A stretch of 49,291 nt of DNA from Hyphomicrobiales bacterium (GCA_021323775.1 JAJPKK010000275.1:1-49291), one strand, 5' to 3'; positions 38,291-46,229 are shown, counted from the stretch's first letter. Numbers and translations: made by a program. Notes: a model not told the origin generated them from the sequence alone.

Positions 38291-38869
38291 TCAACGGTTC
38301 TGTCCAGGCACCCAGAGCACGTCGGCGGGCCGGCTTTGATTGACATAGCGGCTCGCCACAAAAAGAAAGTCCGAGAGGCGATTCACATATGTGAGCGCGA
38401 CCGCCGAGACCTCCTCGTCAGGCCGGTCGGCCAGCTCCGCCATCATGCGCTCGGCGCGGCGACAGATGGTGCGGGCAACATGCAGGTGCGCCGCCGCCGG
38501 CGTTCCGCCGGGCAGGACAAACGAGCGCAAGGGCTTAAGGTCAGCGTTGAGACGATCGATTTCGGCCTCAAGCCGCGTCACCTGGGCCTCGGTGACCGTC
38601 AGCCGCGCGCCGTCGGGACCCTTTCCTTTCCCCGGTGAGCAGAGGTCCGCGCCAAGGTCGAACAGGTCGTTCTGGATGCGCCCCAGCATAGCGTCGATTT
38701 CGGCATATTGGGACGTATAGAGGCGCACAACTCCTATAGCGGCGTTGGTCTCGTCGACCGTGCCGTAGCAGGCGACGCGCAGATCGTATTTCTTGCGACG
38801 CTCGCCGGTGCCGAGCGCCGTCGTGCCATCGTCTCCCGTGCGCGTGTAGATGCGGCTGAGAACGACCAT
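38291..38869 (-). CDS. Cob(I)yrinic acid a,c-diamide / cob(I)alamin adenosyltransferase (PduO type)
   Basis: The 192-residue enzyme transfers the adenosyl group of ATP to cob(I)alamin to make coenzyme B12. The PduO-type ATP-binding N-terminus is RIYTRTGDDGTTALGTGERR. Further signatures are YGTVDETNAAIGV, PGGTPAAAHLHVARTICRRA, EVSAVALTYVNRLSDFLFVA and the short C-terminal SRPADVLWVPGQ. Family members are homotrimeric and cytosolic. The HIG1 gene ends 26 bp upstream, so they may be cotranscribed; no cobalamin riboswitch is recognised. Confidence 0.95.
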   Translation of the reverse strand: MVVLSRIYTRTGDDGTTALGTGERRKKYDLRVACYGTVDETNAAIGVVRLYTSQYAEIDAMLGRIQNDLFDLGADLCSPGKGKGPDGARLTVTEAQVTRLEAEIDRLNADLKPLRSFVLPGGTPAAAHLHVARTICRRAERMMAELADRPDEEVSAVALTYVNRLSDFLFVASRYVNQSRPADVLWVPGQNR

Positions 38870-38894
38870 GTGGGGGCCTGCCGATCCTTGAAAG

Positions 38895-39089
38895 CTACCG
38901 CCCCATCGCCCAGACCGTTAACATGATAATGATGACGGCGATGAATTGCAGCACGACGCGCCAGCGCATCAATGTCTGCGACAGGTTCGGCGACCCGCCG
39001 CGCAACATGTTGTAAAGACCGAGCATCAGCACGACAGCCACTGCGGCAATCGCCAATGGAACGACGTATTGGGACAGAAAGTTCGCCAT
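38895..39089 (-). CDS. HIG1-domain inner-membrane protein
   Basis: The 64-residue protein has two hydrophobic helices (VVPLAIAAVAVVLMLGLYNM and VVLQFIAVIIIMLTVWAMG) joined by LRGGSPNLSQTLMRWR, the signature of bacterial HIG1 (hypoxia-induced gene 1) domain proteins. In mitochondria and alphaproteobacteria such proteins associate with cytochrome oxidase supercomplexes. It is divergent from the epimerase gene across about 50 bp with an AT-rich stretch TATTTTTATTTAAC, a likely promoter. Confidence 0.88.
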   Translation of the reverse strand: MANFLSQYVVPLAIAAVAVVLMLGLYNMLRGGSPNLSQTLMRWRVVLQFIAVIIIMLTVWAMGR

Positions 39090-39138
39090 TATTTTTATTT
39101 AACATCGCCGCCGCGTCGCCGCCACGGCGAATCCCGGC

Positions 39139-40089
39139 ATGAAGGGGCGCATCGTCATATTGGGCGGCGCCGGCCGGCTGGGCCGTGCGGCCGCGCAGGC
39201 ATTCAGGGCGGCGGAATGGCAAGTCGCAAGCCTGGTGCGAGGAAGCTCGGCCGAAGGCGCTGCGTCCGGAACTGAAATCATCGAGGTCGATGCGCGCGAT
39301 GCCGAGTCAGTTGTCGCTGCCGCAAGCGGCGCTGACGTCGTACTCCACGCGCTCAACTTACCCTATACGGAATGGGCGCGGCTCGCGCTTCCCTTCGCGG
39401 ACACTGCAATCGCCGCCGCGCGCGCAAATGGCGCGACCCTGGTCTTCCCCGGCAATCTCTACAATTATGGGGCCGACATGCCGGCGCGGATCGATGAGAC
39501 TGCGCCGATGCATCCGACCTCGCGCAAGGGCGCTGTGCGCGCCGCCATTGAGACGCGAATGCGCGAGGCCGCAGACGGCGGCCTGCGCACGATCGTCCTG
39601 CGCGCCGGCGATTATTTCGGTGGCGAAGGCAGGGGTTCGTGGTTCGACCGGATCGTCGTGAGGGAGATCGCAGCGGGGCGATTGACCTACCCGGGTCCGC
39701 TCGATGTCGTCCATGAATGGGCTTATCTGCCGGACTTCGCGCAAGCCCTCGTGCAACTCGTGGAGCGGCGCCGGCAGCTTGCACCATTTGCAACGTTCGG
39801 ATTTCCGGGCCACGCGGTGACAGGGCGCGAATTCGTTGCTGCGATCTCGCGGGTGTGCCGGCGCGAATTCAAGGTCGATTTCATGCCGTGGCGGTTGTTG
39901 AAACTGATGAGCGTTGTCGTACCCGTTTTCCGCGAGCTCGCCGACATTTCCTATCTGTGGTCGACGCCGCATGCCATCGATGGCGCCCGGCTCGCGCAAG
40001 TCATTGGCGACGTTCCCCGCACGCCGCTGGACCGCGCGATCGCCGCATCGCTCGCGGCGCTTGGAGTGAAGCGGCGAAGCTCGGTGTAA
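39139..40089 (+). CDS. NAD(P)-binding Rossmann epimerase-like protein (extended SDR)
   Basis: The 316-residue protein starts with the atypical SDR nucleotide-binding loop RIVILGGAGRLGRAAAQAF. Segments ALNLPYTEWARLALPFADTA, TLVFPGNLYNYGAD and EWAYLPDFAQALVQLV match the NAD-dependent epimerase/dehydratase family. The YxxxK catalytic pair is not clear: GNLYNYG and SRKGAVRAAIE are nearest, so it may bind NAD(P)H without classic epimerase chemistry. The substrate is unknown. ATG 39139 is the natural start just before the Rossmann motif. Confidence 0.85.
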   Translation: MKGRIVILGGAGRLGRAAAQAFRAAEWQVASLVRGSSAEGAASGTEIIEVDARDAESVVAAASGADVVLHALNLPYTEWARLALPFADTAIAAARANGATLVFPGNLYNYGADMPARIDETAPMHPTSRKGAVRAAIETRMREAADGGLRTIVLRAGDYFGGEGRGSWFDRIVVREIAAGRLTYPGPLDVVHEWAYLPDFAQALVQLVERRRQLAPFATFGFPGHAVTGREFVAAISRVCRREFKVDFMPWRLLKLMSVVVPVFRELADISYLWSTPHAIDGARLAQVIGDVPRTPLDRAIAASLAALGVKRRSSV

Positions 40090-40325
40090 AGGAATGCAAC
40101 TCACGCAAATGCCCGGCGCGGGCGGCGTGCCTCAATTATTAGAAGCTGGGAAGAAACGAGGCGATCAAAGAGAATCCTGCCTCTATAGGTAGAGAACATA
40201 CGAGATGCACTACTAGAACCCTGCTGTATTTCGACTATTGTGACTGCAGTAAAGTTTCATTTGGAGCCGGATTGCTGCCCTATGGGCGAGTCGAGTCTGT
40301 CGAAATCCACTCTGCGAAACGCGGG

Positions 40326-40565
40326 ATGTTGGCTATGAAACCGGGCACAGAGGCGAGCGATCCGCGCCTGTGCCTTCAGTGCGGAAAACGGATTGTTCAC
40401 CGCAGAGTCACCGCACTCTATTGCTCGGGAAAATGCCGGGAAATCCACAACGCCCAAAAGCGGCGGCAGATCCGGCAGGACGCCAAAGAGGCTCCCCCGG
40501 GGATCTCTCAGCCGGAGCTGAATACCCCGTTTCGAGACACAGAAGGTGAGAGCGAGCGCCGTTGA
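40326..40565 (+). CDS. Small zinc-ribbon protein
   Basis: The protein of about 79 residues contains one probable zinc ribbon, LCLQCGKRIVHRRVTALYCS then GKCREIHNAQKRRQ, with Cys pairs spaced CxxC-x15-CxxxC, followed by an acidic and proline-rich tail. Such proteins are plausible DNA/RNA- or protein-binding adaptors. ATG 40326 or 40335 are candidate starts; the open frame begins at a TTG at 40272. About 240 bp upstream is AT-richer non-coding DNA. The function is not known. Confidence 0.6.
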   Translation: MLAMKPGTEASDPRLCLQCGKRIVHRRVTALYCSGKCREIHNAQKRRQIRQDAKEAPPGISQPELNTPFRDTEGESERR

Positions 40566-40765
40566 GCGGCATTGCCGCAATGCGGCGCGCTTGACTTCGA
40601 CCGACCTCTCTCACGCCAACACAGCGGTCTTTTGAGCAGATTGCTGCTGCGGCAGCCTGGCGACAGCGACGGTGCCGACCTTGCCGGCGCCGAGCAGCGG
40701 GATTTCTCGACCGCCAGAAGATAGCCCGCCGCTTGCGGTCCCAAAGCCGCCGATTCAGCGTCGTT

Positions 40766-42199
40766 TCACACGACCTTGCCGGGGTTGAGGATGTCCTTAG
40801 GATCGAGGGTGCGCTTGAGCATGCCCATCAGCTCGAACGCGACCGGGTCTTTCACCTGCGCCAGCAGGTTACGCTTCATCACGCCGATGCCGTGTTCCGC
40901 CGAGATGGAGCCGCCGAATTTCCTCACCACCCGGTGTACCGCCTCGTTCATTTCATCCCACCGCGCAAGGAACGCTCGCGTGTCGGCGCCGACGGGCTGG
41001 CTCACGTTATAGTGGATATTGCCGTCGCCGAGATGGCCGAACGGCACCGGCCGGCTGCCGGGGATCAGCGCTTCGACGGCCTCGCCGGCGTCCTGCAGGA
41101 AATCCGGCACCGCGGCGACCGGGACCGAGATATCATGCTTGATCGAGCCGCCTTCCCCCTTCTGCGCTTCGGGCAGGATTTCGCGCAGGCGCCAGAAGGC
41201 GCGGCGGTGCTCGACGTTGTCGGCAACCGCGGCATCGTTCACCAGACTACGCTCCATCGCGGTTTCCAGCGCCTCTTCGAGCGCTGTGCGCAGATCCTGC
41301 GGCGTCGCCGACGCAAGCTCCAACAGGACGTACCACGGATGCGTCTCGTCGAGGGGATCGCGCACGCCGTGGCCGTGACTCAGCGCGAAGTCGACCGCCA
41401 GGCGACACATAAGCTCGAAGCTGGTGGCTGTGCGATTGGTCCTCTCCTGCATCAGGGCGAGCAGCTTGACCGCGGCCTGCGGCGACGGTACGCCGACGAA
41501 CGCGGTCTCCACTGACTTCGGCGCCGGAAACAGCTTGAGCACCGCAGCCGTGATGATGCCCAGCGTGCCTTCTGCGCCGATGAACAGATTTTTCAGGTCG
41601 TAGCCGGTATTGTCCTTCTTGAGCTTGTTGAGCGCGTTGAGGACGCGCCCGTCTGCCAGGACCACCTCCACGCCAAGCACTAAGTCGCGCGCGACCCCAA
41701 AGGCGAAAGCGCTGGTGCCGCCGGCATTGGTGGACAGGTTGCCGCCTATCGTGCAACTGCCCTCGGCGCCAAGCGAAAGCGGGAACAGGCGGTCGGCCGC
41801 GGCTGCCGCAGCTTGCGCTTTTGCAAGCACCACGCCGGCTTCGCAGGTCATGGTATCGGACAGAGCGTCGACCTCGCGAATGCGGTCGAGCCGCGTGAGC
41901 GACAACACGACTTCACCGTGAAGAGGGATCTGGCCGCCCACGAGGCCGGTGTTGCCGCCCTGCGGCACGATCGGCGTCGCGGATTCGTAGGCGAGGCGCA
42001 TGACCGCGGCAACTTCTTCGACCGAGCCAGGCCGCAGCACCAGCGGCGTGCTGCCGTGATAAAGCCCACGCCCTTCGACAAGGTACGGCGCCTGTTCCGC
42101 CGGATTCGTGACGGCATATTTTTCCCCCACGATCGCGGCGAAGCGGGCGATCAGCTCGGAGGAAAGCGTGACGAGCGGTCGCGTCAACTGCGTGTTCAT
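40766..42199 (-). CDS. FAD-linked oxidase, D-2-hydroxyacid (D-2-hydroxyglutarate/D-lactate) dehydrogenase type
   Basis: The 477-residue PCMH-type flavoenzyme oxidises a 2-hydroxyacid. The FAD-binding N-domain has PIVPQGGNTGLVGGQIP and LGAEGSCTIGGNLSTNAGGT, with KLKKDNTGYDLKNLFIGAEG, then TLGIITAAV. The C-terminal FAD-oxidase domain has the metal-ligand motifs PFGHLGDGNIHYN and SAEHGIGVMK. Such enzymes pass electrons to ETF, whose genes lie about 3 kb away. It lies 25 bp downstream of tsaC in the same orientation and is probably cotranscribed. D-2-hydroxyglutarate dehydrogenase is the best guess; D-lactate or glycolate activity cannot be excluded. Confidence 0.9.
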   Translation of the reverse strand: MNTQLTRPLVTLSSELIARFAAIVGEKYAVTNPAEQAPYLVEGRGLYHGSTPLVLRPGSVEEVAAVMRLAYESATPIVPQGGNTGLVGGQIPLHGEVVLSLTRLDRIREVDALSDTMTCEAGVVLAKAQAAAAAADRLFPLSLGAEGSCTIGGNLSTNAGGTSAFAFGVARDLVLGVEVVLADGRVLNALNKLKKDNTGYDLKNLFIGAEGTLGIITAAVLKLFPAPKSVETAFVGVPSPQAAVKLLALMQERTNRTATSFELMCRLAVDFALSHGHGVRDPLDETHPWYVLLELASATPQDLRTALEEALETAMERSLVNDAAVADNVEHRRAFWRLREILPEAQKGEGGSIKHDISVPVAAVPDFLQDAGEAVEALIPGSRPVPFGHLGDGNIHYNVSQPVGADTRAFLARWDEMNEAVHRVVRKFGGSISAEHGIGVMKRNLLAQVKDPVAFELMGMLKRTLDPKDILNPGKVV

Positions 42200-42224
42200 T
42201 CGGATAATCCCGGCGGCAAACTAC

Positions 42225-43304
42225 CTAACTCGCCGTCCGCGGTCGAGTCATGTGGATCGCGCGATGGCTCGATAAAATGGGCCGTGGCGCCGCTGCATGG
42301 CAGAGCCGGTCATTGATGGCTTCCCCAAGGCCCTCGTCCGGGACCGGCGCTACCGCAATTGAATCGACGCCGGCGCTGTCCAGTTCGCGCAAAAAGTTGA
42401 ACAGATTTGCGGCGGCTTCGACCAGGTCGCCGCGGACGGAGAGGTTAAGAATTAATCGCGCGTCCGCGGCTCCCTTCGGCAAAGTCGTTCCGAACGCAAG
42501 CAGTGCCTCTCCCGGCGCAACCGCGACGGCATTCATGCGCAGGAGAGCCCGCGGCGCATAATGGGAGGCCAGCATGCCGGGGGCGAGCGGACGCGGCCCG
42601 CCATCGGCCCCACCCCCACCCTCCCCTCCCCCGCTTGCGGGGGAGGGGAGGGTGGGGGCCGCAACGGCGATGTCGCGGCCGAGCAATTTCTCGATGGCCC
42701 TGCGCGGCGTGGCGCCGGGGCGCAACAGCGCCGTTGGGCCAACACAGGCCAGGATGGTTGATTCGAGCCCGAACGGCGAGGGGCCGCCATCGACGATGAG
42801 ATCGATGCGGCCGGCAAGGTCGGCCTGCACATGCTTGGCGCAAGTGGGCGACACCCGGCCAGACCGATTGGCGGACGGCGCGGCCACCGGCTTGGCGAAT
42901 GCGGCGAGGATCTCGCGCGCAACCGGATGGCTCGGCACACGCACCGCAATGGTATCAAGCCCCGAGGTGGCAAGTTGTCCGACCGGACAGTCACGGTGCT
43001 TGGGAAGGACGAGCGTCAGCGGTCCTGGCCAGAAGGCCTCGGCCAGCGTGAGCGCCTCTGCATCGAATTGCGCCAGGCGGCGCGCCGCTGCAAGATCGGC
43101 CACATGCGCAATCAACGGATTGAAGATGGGCCGCTCCTTGGCGGCATAAAGCATCGCCACTGCGCGGTCGTCGGCGGCATCCGCACCGAGGCCGTAGACG
43201 GTCTCGGTCGGAAAGGCCACGAGCCGGCCGGCCGACAGAACCATTTTCGCCTGCTTGATGGTCTCAGGGCTCGCCCGCGCCACGACAGTGGCAATCCCCG
43301 GCAT
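42225..43304 (-). CDS. tsaC: L-threonylcarbamoyladenylate synthase (Sua5 type)
   Basis: TsaC/Sua5 makes threonylcarbamoyl-AMP for the universal t6A37 modification of ANN-decoding tRNAs. The YrdC domain (residues about 10-205) shows LVAFPTETVYGLGADA, KERPIFNPLIAHV, FWPGPLTLVLPK, APSANRSGRVSPT and LRPGATPRRAIEKLLG. The Sua5 C-terminal domain follows from APGMLASHYAPRALL. ATG 43302-43304 follows CGGAG. The linker between the two domains contains LPSPASGGGEGGGGADG, which is encoded by a 46-bp perfect palindrome (42613-42658) that keeps the frame. The product is about 359 residues, close to the expected 320-350 plus the insert. Confidence 0.93.
   Translation of the reverse strand: MPGIATVVARASPETIKQAKMVLSAGRLVAFPTETVYGLGADAADDRAVAMLYAAKERPIFNPLIAHVADLAAARRLAQFDAEALTLAEAFWPGPLTLVLPKHRDCPVGQLATSGLDTIAVRVPSHPVAREILAAFAKPVAAPSANRSGRVSPTCAKHVQADLAGRIDLIVDGGPSPFGLESTILACVGPTALLRPGATPRRAIEKLLGRDIAVAAPTLPSPASGGGEGGGGADGGPRPLAPGMLASHYAPRALLRMNAVAVAPGEALLAFGTTLPKGAADARLILNLSVRGDLVEAAANLFNFLRELDSAGVDSIAVAPVPDEGLGEAINDRLCHAAAPRPILSSHRAIHMTRPRTAS
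42613..42658. repeat. 46-bp perfect palindrome inside tsaC
   Basis: Arms of 22 bp (42613-42634 and 42637-42658) are exact complements around TT; the arm ends CCCTCCCCTCCCCCGC. It belongs to the same GC-rich family as 5488-5603 and 18029-18142 (single-arm version). It is translated in the linker of TsaC without breaking the frame. Confidence 0.9.
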
Positions 43305-43568
43305 CTGGATATCTCCGCGTTTGACCCCATATGCCGTTCGCAGGGCGCAGGCGCAATGGTTGCGGCGCAGAGACCGGTTGCGAAAGTGCTGCAAAGCAGG
43401 TGCGAGGGGCGAAGCTCCTGGGAAGCCGGTTTGCGCCAGCTCGCCGCCGGGCGCTTCCGGAGAGGGGCGTTTCCCCGGCAGGGCGTTTCCCAGGCGCTCT
43501 CCTCGCTCTCCTCGGCGGCGCTTGCAGCTCAGCGGCGGCAAGGCTATAAGACCGGCGGCCAGCGATGT

Positions 43569-43645
43569 CGGAGTGTGGCTCAGCCTGGTAGAGCACCTCG
43601 TTCGGGACGAGGGGGTCGCAGGTTCAAATCCTGCCACTCCGACCA
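43569..43645 (+). tRNA. tRNA-Pro (anticodon CGG)
   Basis: A 77-base tRNA with encoded CCA. Acceptor stem CGGAGTG (43569-43575) pairs with CACTCCG (43635-43641), discriminator A, CCA at 43643-43645. The anticodon stem CCTCG / CGAGG encloses loop TTCGGGA, giving anticodon CGG (Pro). The T-loop is GGTTCAAATCC. It marks the left side of the accessory gene cluster, and such 3' tRNA ends are common integration sites. Confidence 0.95.
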
Positions 43646-43671
43646 CGTTTCCGAGCATTCCTCCCCCAACT

Positions 43672-43725
43672 CGGACAGCTTCCCGGACAGCTTCAATCTG
43701 CGCGCGGCTATGTGACGCCGCGCAG
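43672..43725. repeat. Short direct repeat and hairpin after the tRNA
   Basis: CGGACAGCTTC occurs twice in tandem (43672-43682 and 43684-43694, period 12). It is followed at 43698-43725 by an imperfect GC stem CTGCGCGCGGC / GCCGCGCAG around TATGTGAC. The hairpin may end tRNA transcription, although no T-tract follows. Nothing else is seen before the next gene at 43792. Confidence 0.5.
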
Positions 43726-43791
43726 GCGCCAAACTCTCTTCCCGAGATTTGGTTTTGCGTTCTTCTCCCCGACAGCCGCAGCGCGGGGGCC

Positions 43792-44661
43792 ATGATGACG
43801 ATCTCGGCCGCCGCCATCGATCTCATGGTGAGTGCCGGCGCGTCGTGCGCGCAGCTCGCTATCGTCGCGAGACGGCACCTGCCCGACATCGCAGATACGG
43901 TCGACGCGCTCGCAGCCGCCGGCGCCCCGGTCGCTGTCGTCGCCGCGCTCATGCGCGCGCAGGCCAGCGACTGCGGCGCGGCGGCGCGCGAGGCCGCGCG
44001 CCGCGCCGCCAACACCGAGGCGCAGCGGGAGTGCCGCGCCAGAGCGCGCGCCAGGCGCGCCGAGGTCATCCGCCTACGCGAGCCGGAGTTGCCGCTGTCG
44101 GCGCCATCTCAGCCCGACTCGCCGCCGGCCGCCCAGCAGCCGTCCGCGCCGTCGCTGTCATATGACACATACGACAGCGATGACCCCCCTCTCCCCCCCA
44201 CACCCCCCCTCTCCTCCGCCGATGATGATGGTGATGATGGCGGCGCGCGCGTCGTCTCGTTGATCTCGCCGGCGGCCAGAGAGCTCGCCGACGAGATCGG
44301 CGCCATCGCGGGCATCGATCCCGATCCGCTGGCCTGTCCGCCCGGATGGTGCGGCGCCGCCATGCAGGTGCAGTCGTGGCTCACCGCCGGCTGGACGCGT
44401 GACGCCATCCTGATCGGCGTCCGCACCGCGATGCGATCGCCTATCCGCCAGCGCGACGGGCCGCCGGCGACGCCCGCCTATTTTGCGCGCGCGATCGCGC
44501 GCGTCATCGCCGACGCCAGCCGGCCGCTGCCGACAGTGGCGCGGCCATCCGCCAGCCCGGGAGACACCCATGCCAGACCCATCGCAGATCGGCGGCCTGG
44601 TGGCGCCGCTCGTCTCGCGGCGCAGCTCGCCGCCAGGCGCCATACGGAGACCGATAGCTGA
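43792..44661 (+). CDS. Putative phage/element replication-module protein
   Basis: The 289-residue protein has an Ala/Arg-rich helical N-terminal part (to about residue 95), a Pro/Ser/Asp-rich disordered linker (SYDTYDSDD, then runs of P and D, residues about 100-150), and a compact C-terminal domain containing PPGWCGAAMQVQSWLTAGWT and TPAYFARAIARVIADA. From memory this C-terminal domain resembles the end of replication-type proteins in rhizobial prophages and integrative elements. No helix-turn-helix is evident, so a replication role is inferred from context. Start ATG 43792 or 43795. It overlaps the next gene by 92 bp. Confidence 0.55.
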   Translation: MMTISAAAIDLMVSAGASCAQLAIVARRHLPDIADTVDALAAAGAPVAVVAALMRAQASDCGAAAREAARRAANTEAQRECRARARARRAEVIRLREPELPLSAPSQPDSPPAAQQPSAPSLSYDTYDSDDPPLPPTPPLSSADDDGDDGGARVVSLISPAARELADEIGAIAGIDPDPLACPPGWCGAAMQVQSWLTAGWTRDAILIGVRTAMRSPIRQRDGPPATPAYFARAIARVIADASRPLPTVARPSASPGDTHARPIADRRPGGAARLAAQLAARRHTETDS

Positions 44662-45352
44662 TCGCAGCCGGGTCCCGGCCGCGTATGTGCGCGCGACCGA
44701 TCGCGATATCCCCGATCGCGTAGTCACCGCATACGAGGGCGCCGGCACGGCGACGCAGCGGCCGGCCATGCCGGCCCTGCGCCGCGCACTGACGGCCGAC
44801 GAGCGCGACGCGCTGGTGCGGCGGCGCGACGATCTCATGGCGGCGCTCGCCGCGCCGCCTAACGGCCGCCATGACGACCGGTGTGCGAGCGCGGTGGCCG
44901 GCATGCTCGCCGCATTCCGCACGGCTGATCGTCTGGACATCGAGGCCACCGTCGCGGTCGTCGGCGGCTACCTGCACGTCGCGCGCGACTATCCGCCGTG
45001 GGCGGTGATCGCGGCATGCGAGCAGGTGCGCACCGGCGAAAGCGGCCTCAATCGCAGCTATTGTCCGCACGAGCCGGAGTTCGCGGCAGTGGTGCGCGGG
45101 ATCATCGCTCCTTATAAGGAGCGGCTGCGGCGGACAGAGGCTCTGCTCGACGCGGCGCCGCCCGACGAACCTGCACCGCATCATCGCCTCGCGCATCAGC
45201 CGCCGAACATGCCGGCCCGGCCGGCGCGGGAAGAACTGCAGCGCCGCCAGGCCGAGCAATTCCTCGCGCGCTGTAAGGCGGAGGCCGAGGCCTCGGTGCG
45301 GCCGGCCGCGATCGACCTGGCGGAAATTGATCCAGCGACATGGAACGACTGA
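44570..45352 (+). CDS. Hypothetical phage-type protein
   Basis: The product is 260 residues. The first 65 are basic and probably flexible. The central domain (about 67-205) is helical: ALTADERDALVRRRDDLMAA, CASAVAGMLAAFRTADRLDI, VVGGYLHVARDYPPWAVIAA, CEQVRTGESGLNRSYCPHEP. The PPWAV...CxxVRxGE pattern recurs, in my recollection, in prophage proteins located next to replication proteins. The C-terminal 50 residues are Pro/Ala/Gln-rich. ATG 44570 follows GGGAGA. It overlaps the upstream gene by 92 bp, and a later start (ATG 44768) would remove this overlap but lacks a ribosome site. Confidence 0.55.
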   Translation: MPDPSQIGGLVAPLVSRRSSPPGAIRRPIADRSRVPAAYVRATDRDIPDRVVTAYEGAGTATQRPAMPALRRALTADERDALVRRRDDLMAALAAPPNGRHDDRCASAVAGMLAAFRTADRLDIEATVAVVGGYLHVARDYPPWAVIAACEQVRTGESGLNRSYCPHEPEFAAVVRGIIAPYKERLRRTEALLDAAPPDEPAPHHRLAHQPPNMPARPAREELQRRQAEQFLARCKAEAEASVRPAAIDLAEIDPATWND

Positions 45353-45354
45353 TC

Positions 45355-45534
45355 ATGTCTACGCCTGCACCCGCGCCGATGACGCTCTGCGAGACCCGCA
45401 AGCCGCCGAAGGGTTTGGTTCTCAAGTGCGGCCTGTTCTGGGCGCCGCCGACGCCGAACCCGCCGCCGGGAAAGGCGACGCACGAGCTGCTCGATCGAGA
45501 GCCGCAATTAGACCTCGCAGAGTGGAACGGCTGA
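45355..45534 (+). CDS. Micro-gene A1 of the duplicated pair
   Basis: The 59-residue product MSTPAPAPMTLCETRKPPKG ends in LFWAPPTPNPPPGKATHELL then DREPQLDLAEW. Its second half matches the 42-residue product of 45743-45871 (LFGLAGPTPNPARGHASHEL). The shared motif is LF-x(3)-PTPNP-x(2)-G-x-A-[ST]-HELL-[DE]-R-x(2)-Q. It begins 3 bp after the upstream stop and is followed after 2 bp by B1. The family is unknown. Confidence 0.55.
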   Translation: MSTPAPAPMTLCETRKPPKGLVLKCGLFWAPPTPNPPPGKATHELLDREPQLDLAEWNG

Positions 45535-45536
45535 CC

Positions 45537-45746
45537 ATGCCCGGCCCCGGAGTGACGATCGTGCGCGACGCCGGCTGCGAGATCGGCGAGACGCGCGATC
45601 TCGGCGCCGGCCGGGTCGCCGCGTTCTACTTTCTGCCGAAAGGCGTGCGCGTCCGGCTTGGCCTGTTTGCGACCAGGCGAGAGGCCGCGGAGGCGGTCGC
45701 GGCGAGACACCGTGACGGCCGGCCCGAGCCGCCGGAGGCGGCATGA
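45537..45746 (+). CDS. Micro-gene B1 of the duplicated pair
   Basis: The 69-residue product MPGPGVTIVRDAGCEIGETR has the middle LPKGVRVRLGLFATRREAAE and the tail RHRDGRPEPPEAA. It aligns with the 70-residue product of 45868-46080: LGLFATRREAAEAVA versus IGIFDDRRAAMLAVS, and the identical end PEPPEAA. It looks like a small beta-strand plus helix protein. Its stop overlaps the A2 start (ATGA). The function is unknown. Confidence 0.55.
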   Translation: MPGPGVTIVRDAGCEIGETRDLGAGRVAAFYFLPKGVRVRLGLFATRREAAEAVAARHRDGRPEPPEAA

Positions 45747-45871
45747 TGACAATCGTCCCCGCCCTCGACCTGTTCGGCCTGGCGGGGCCGACGCCCAATC
45801 CGGCGCGCGGCCACGCATCTCATGAGCTGCTTGAGCGGCAGCGGCAATTCGAAGAGGAGGCGGCCAGATGA
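45743..45871 (+). CDS. Micro-gene A2 of the duplicated pair
   Basis: This 42-residue frame (MMTIVPALDLFGLAGPTPNP, then ARGHASHELLERQRQFEEEA) is too short for usual ORF calling. It is supported by ATGA overlaps on both sides (45743-45746 with B1, 45868-45871 with B2) and by the conserved motif shared with A1. It lacks the first 15 or so residues of A1. Confidence 0.55.
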   Translation: MMTIVPALDLFGLAGPTPNPARGHASHELLERQRQFEEEAAR

Positions 45872-46080
45872 TCGCACCATTCGCGAGCCCCACGGCCGTC
45901 TATTCCGGCACGGTCAAAATCGGCGAGGTCGAGATCTTGACGAGGCGGCGCGTCATCGCCCGCGTGGTCACGCCGGACGGCCTGCGGCCGATCGGGATAT
46001 TCGATGACAGGCGCGCCGCGATGCTCGCGGTGTCGCGTGCGGCGCGGCGTCCCGAGCCCGAGCCGCCGGAGGCGGCGTAA
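45868..46080 (+). CDS. Micro-gene B2 of the duplicated pair
   Basis: The 70-residue product MIAPFASPTAVYSGTVKIGE continues VEILTRRRVIARVVTPDGLR, then PIGIFDDRRAAMLAVSRAAR, and ends PEPEPPEAA. It shares the second half with B1. The start overlaps the A2 stop by ATGA. It closes the A-B-A'-B' block and is followed by a 150-bp non-coding gap with a strong hairpin. Confidence 0.55.
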   Translation: MIAPFASPTAVYSGTVKIGEVEILTRRRVIARVVTPDGLRPIGIFDDRRAAMLAVSRAARRPEPEPPEAA

Positions 46081-46140
46081 TTCCGGCGCGGCGTCTCCGC
46101 CGGCGGGAGCCGCGGCGATGCCGCGCCGGCAGTGGCCGGG

Positions 46141-46168
46141 CCGGCGGAGCGCGTTCCGGCTCCGCCGG
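46141..46168. terminator. Strong GC stem-loop, possible transcript end
   Basis: CCGGCGGAGC-gcgttccg-GCTCCGCCGG is a perfect 10-bp stem with an 8-base loop, extendable by two more G-C pairs. There is no T-tract, so classical intrinsic termination is doubtful. It separates the A-B block from the RHH regulator gene. Confidence 0.4.
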
Positions 46169-46197
46169 CCGGGCGGGCAGAGCGGATGCATTGCTGG

Positions 46198-46229
46198 GGG
46201 ACAGAAATTCAATTCCTGTGGGACAGAAA
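46198..46229 (+). promoter_or_regulatory. Putative RHH operator with phased direct repeats
   Basis: GGGACAGAAA occurs at 46198-46207 and 46220-46229, exactly 22 bp apart (about two helical turns). Between and overlapping them, ACAGAAATTCAATTCCTGT (46201-46219) is a near-perfect dyad (ACAG-AATT / AATT-CTGT). It lies 3 bp before the RHH start codon, in an AT-rich spot of an otherwise very GC-rich element. Confidence 0.5.

Noticed and set aside
38870-39138. Search for a cobalamin riboswitch near the adenosyltransferase gene
   Set aside because: No B12-box-like sequence was seen upstream of the adenosyltransferase or HIG1 gene.
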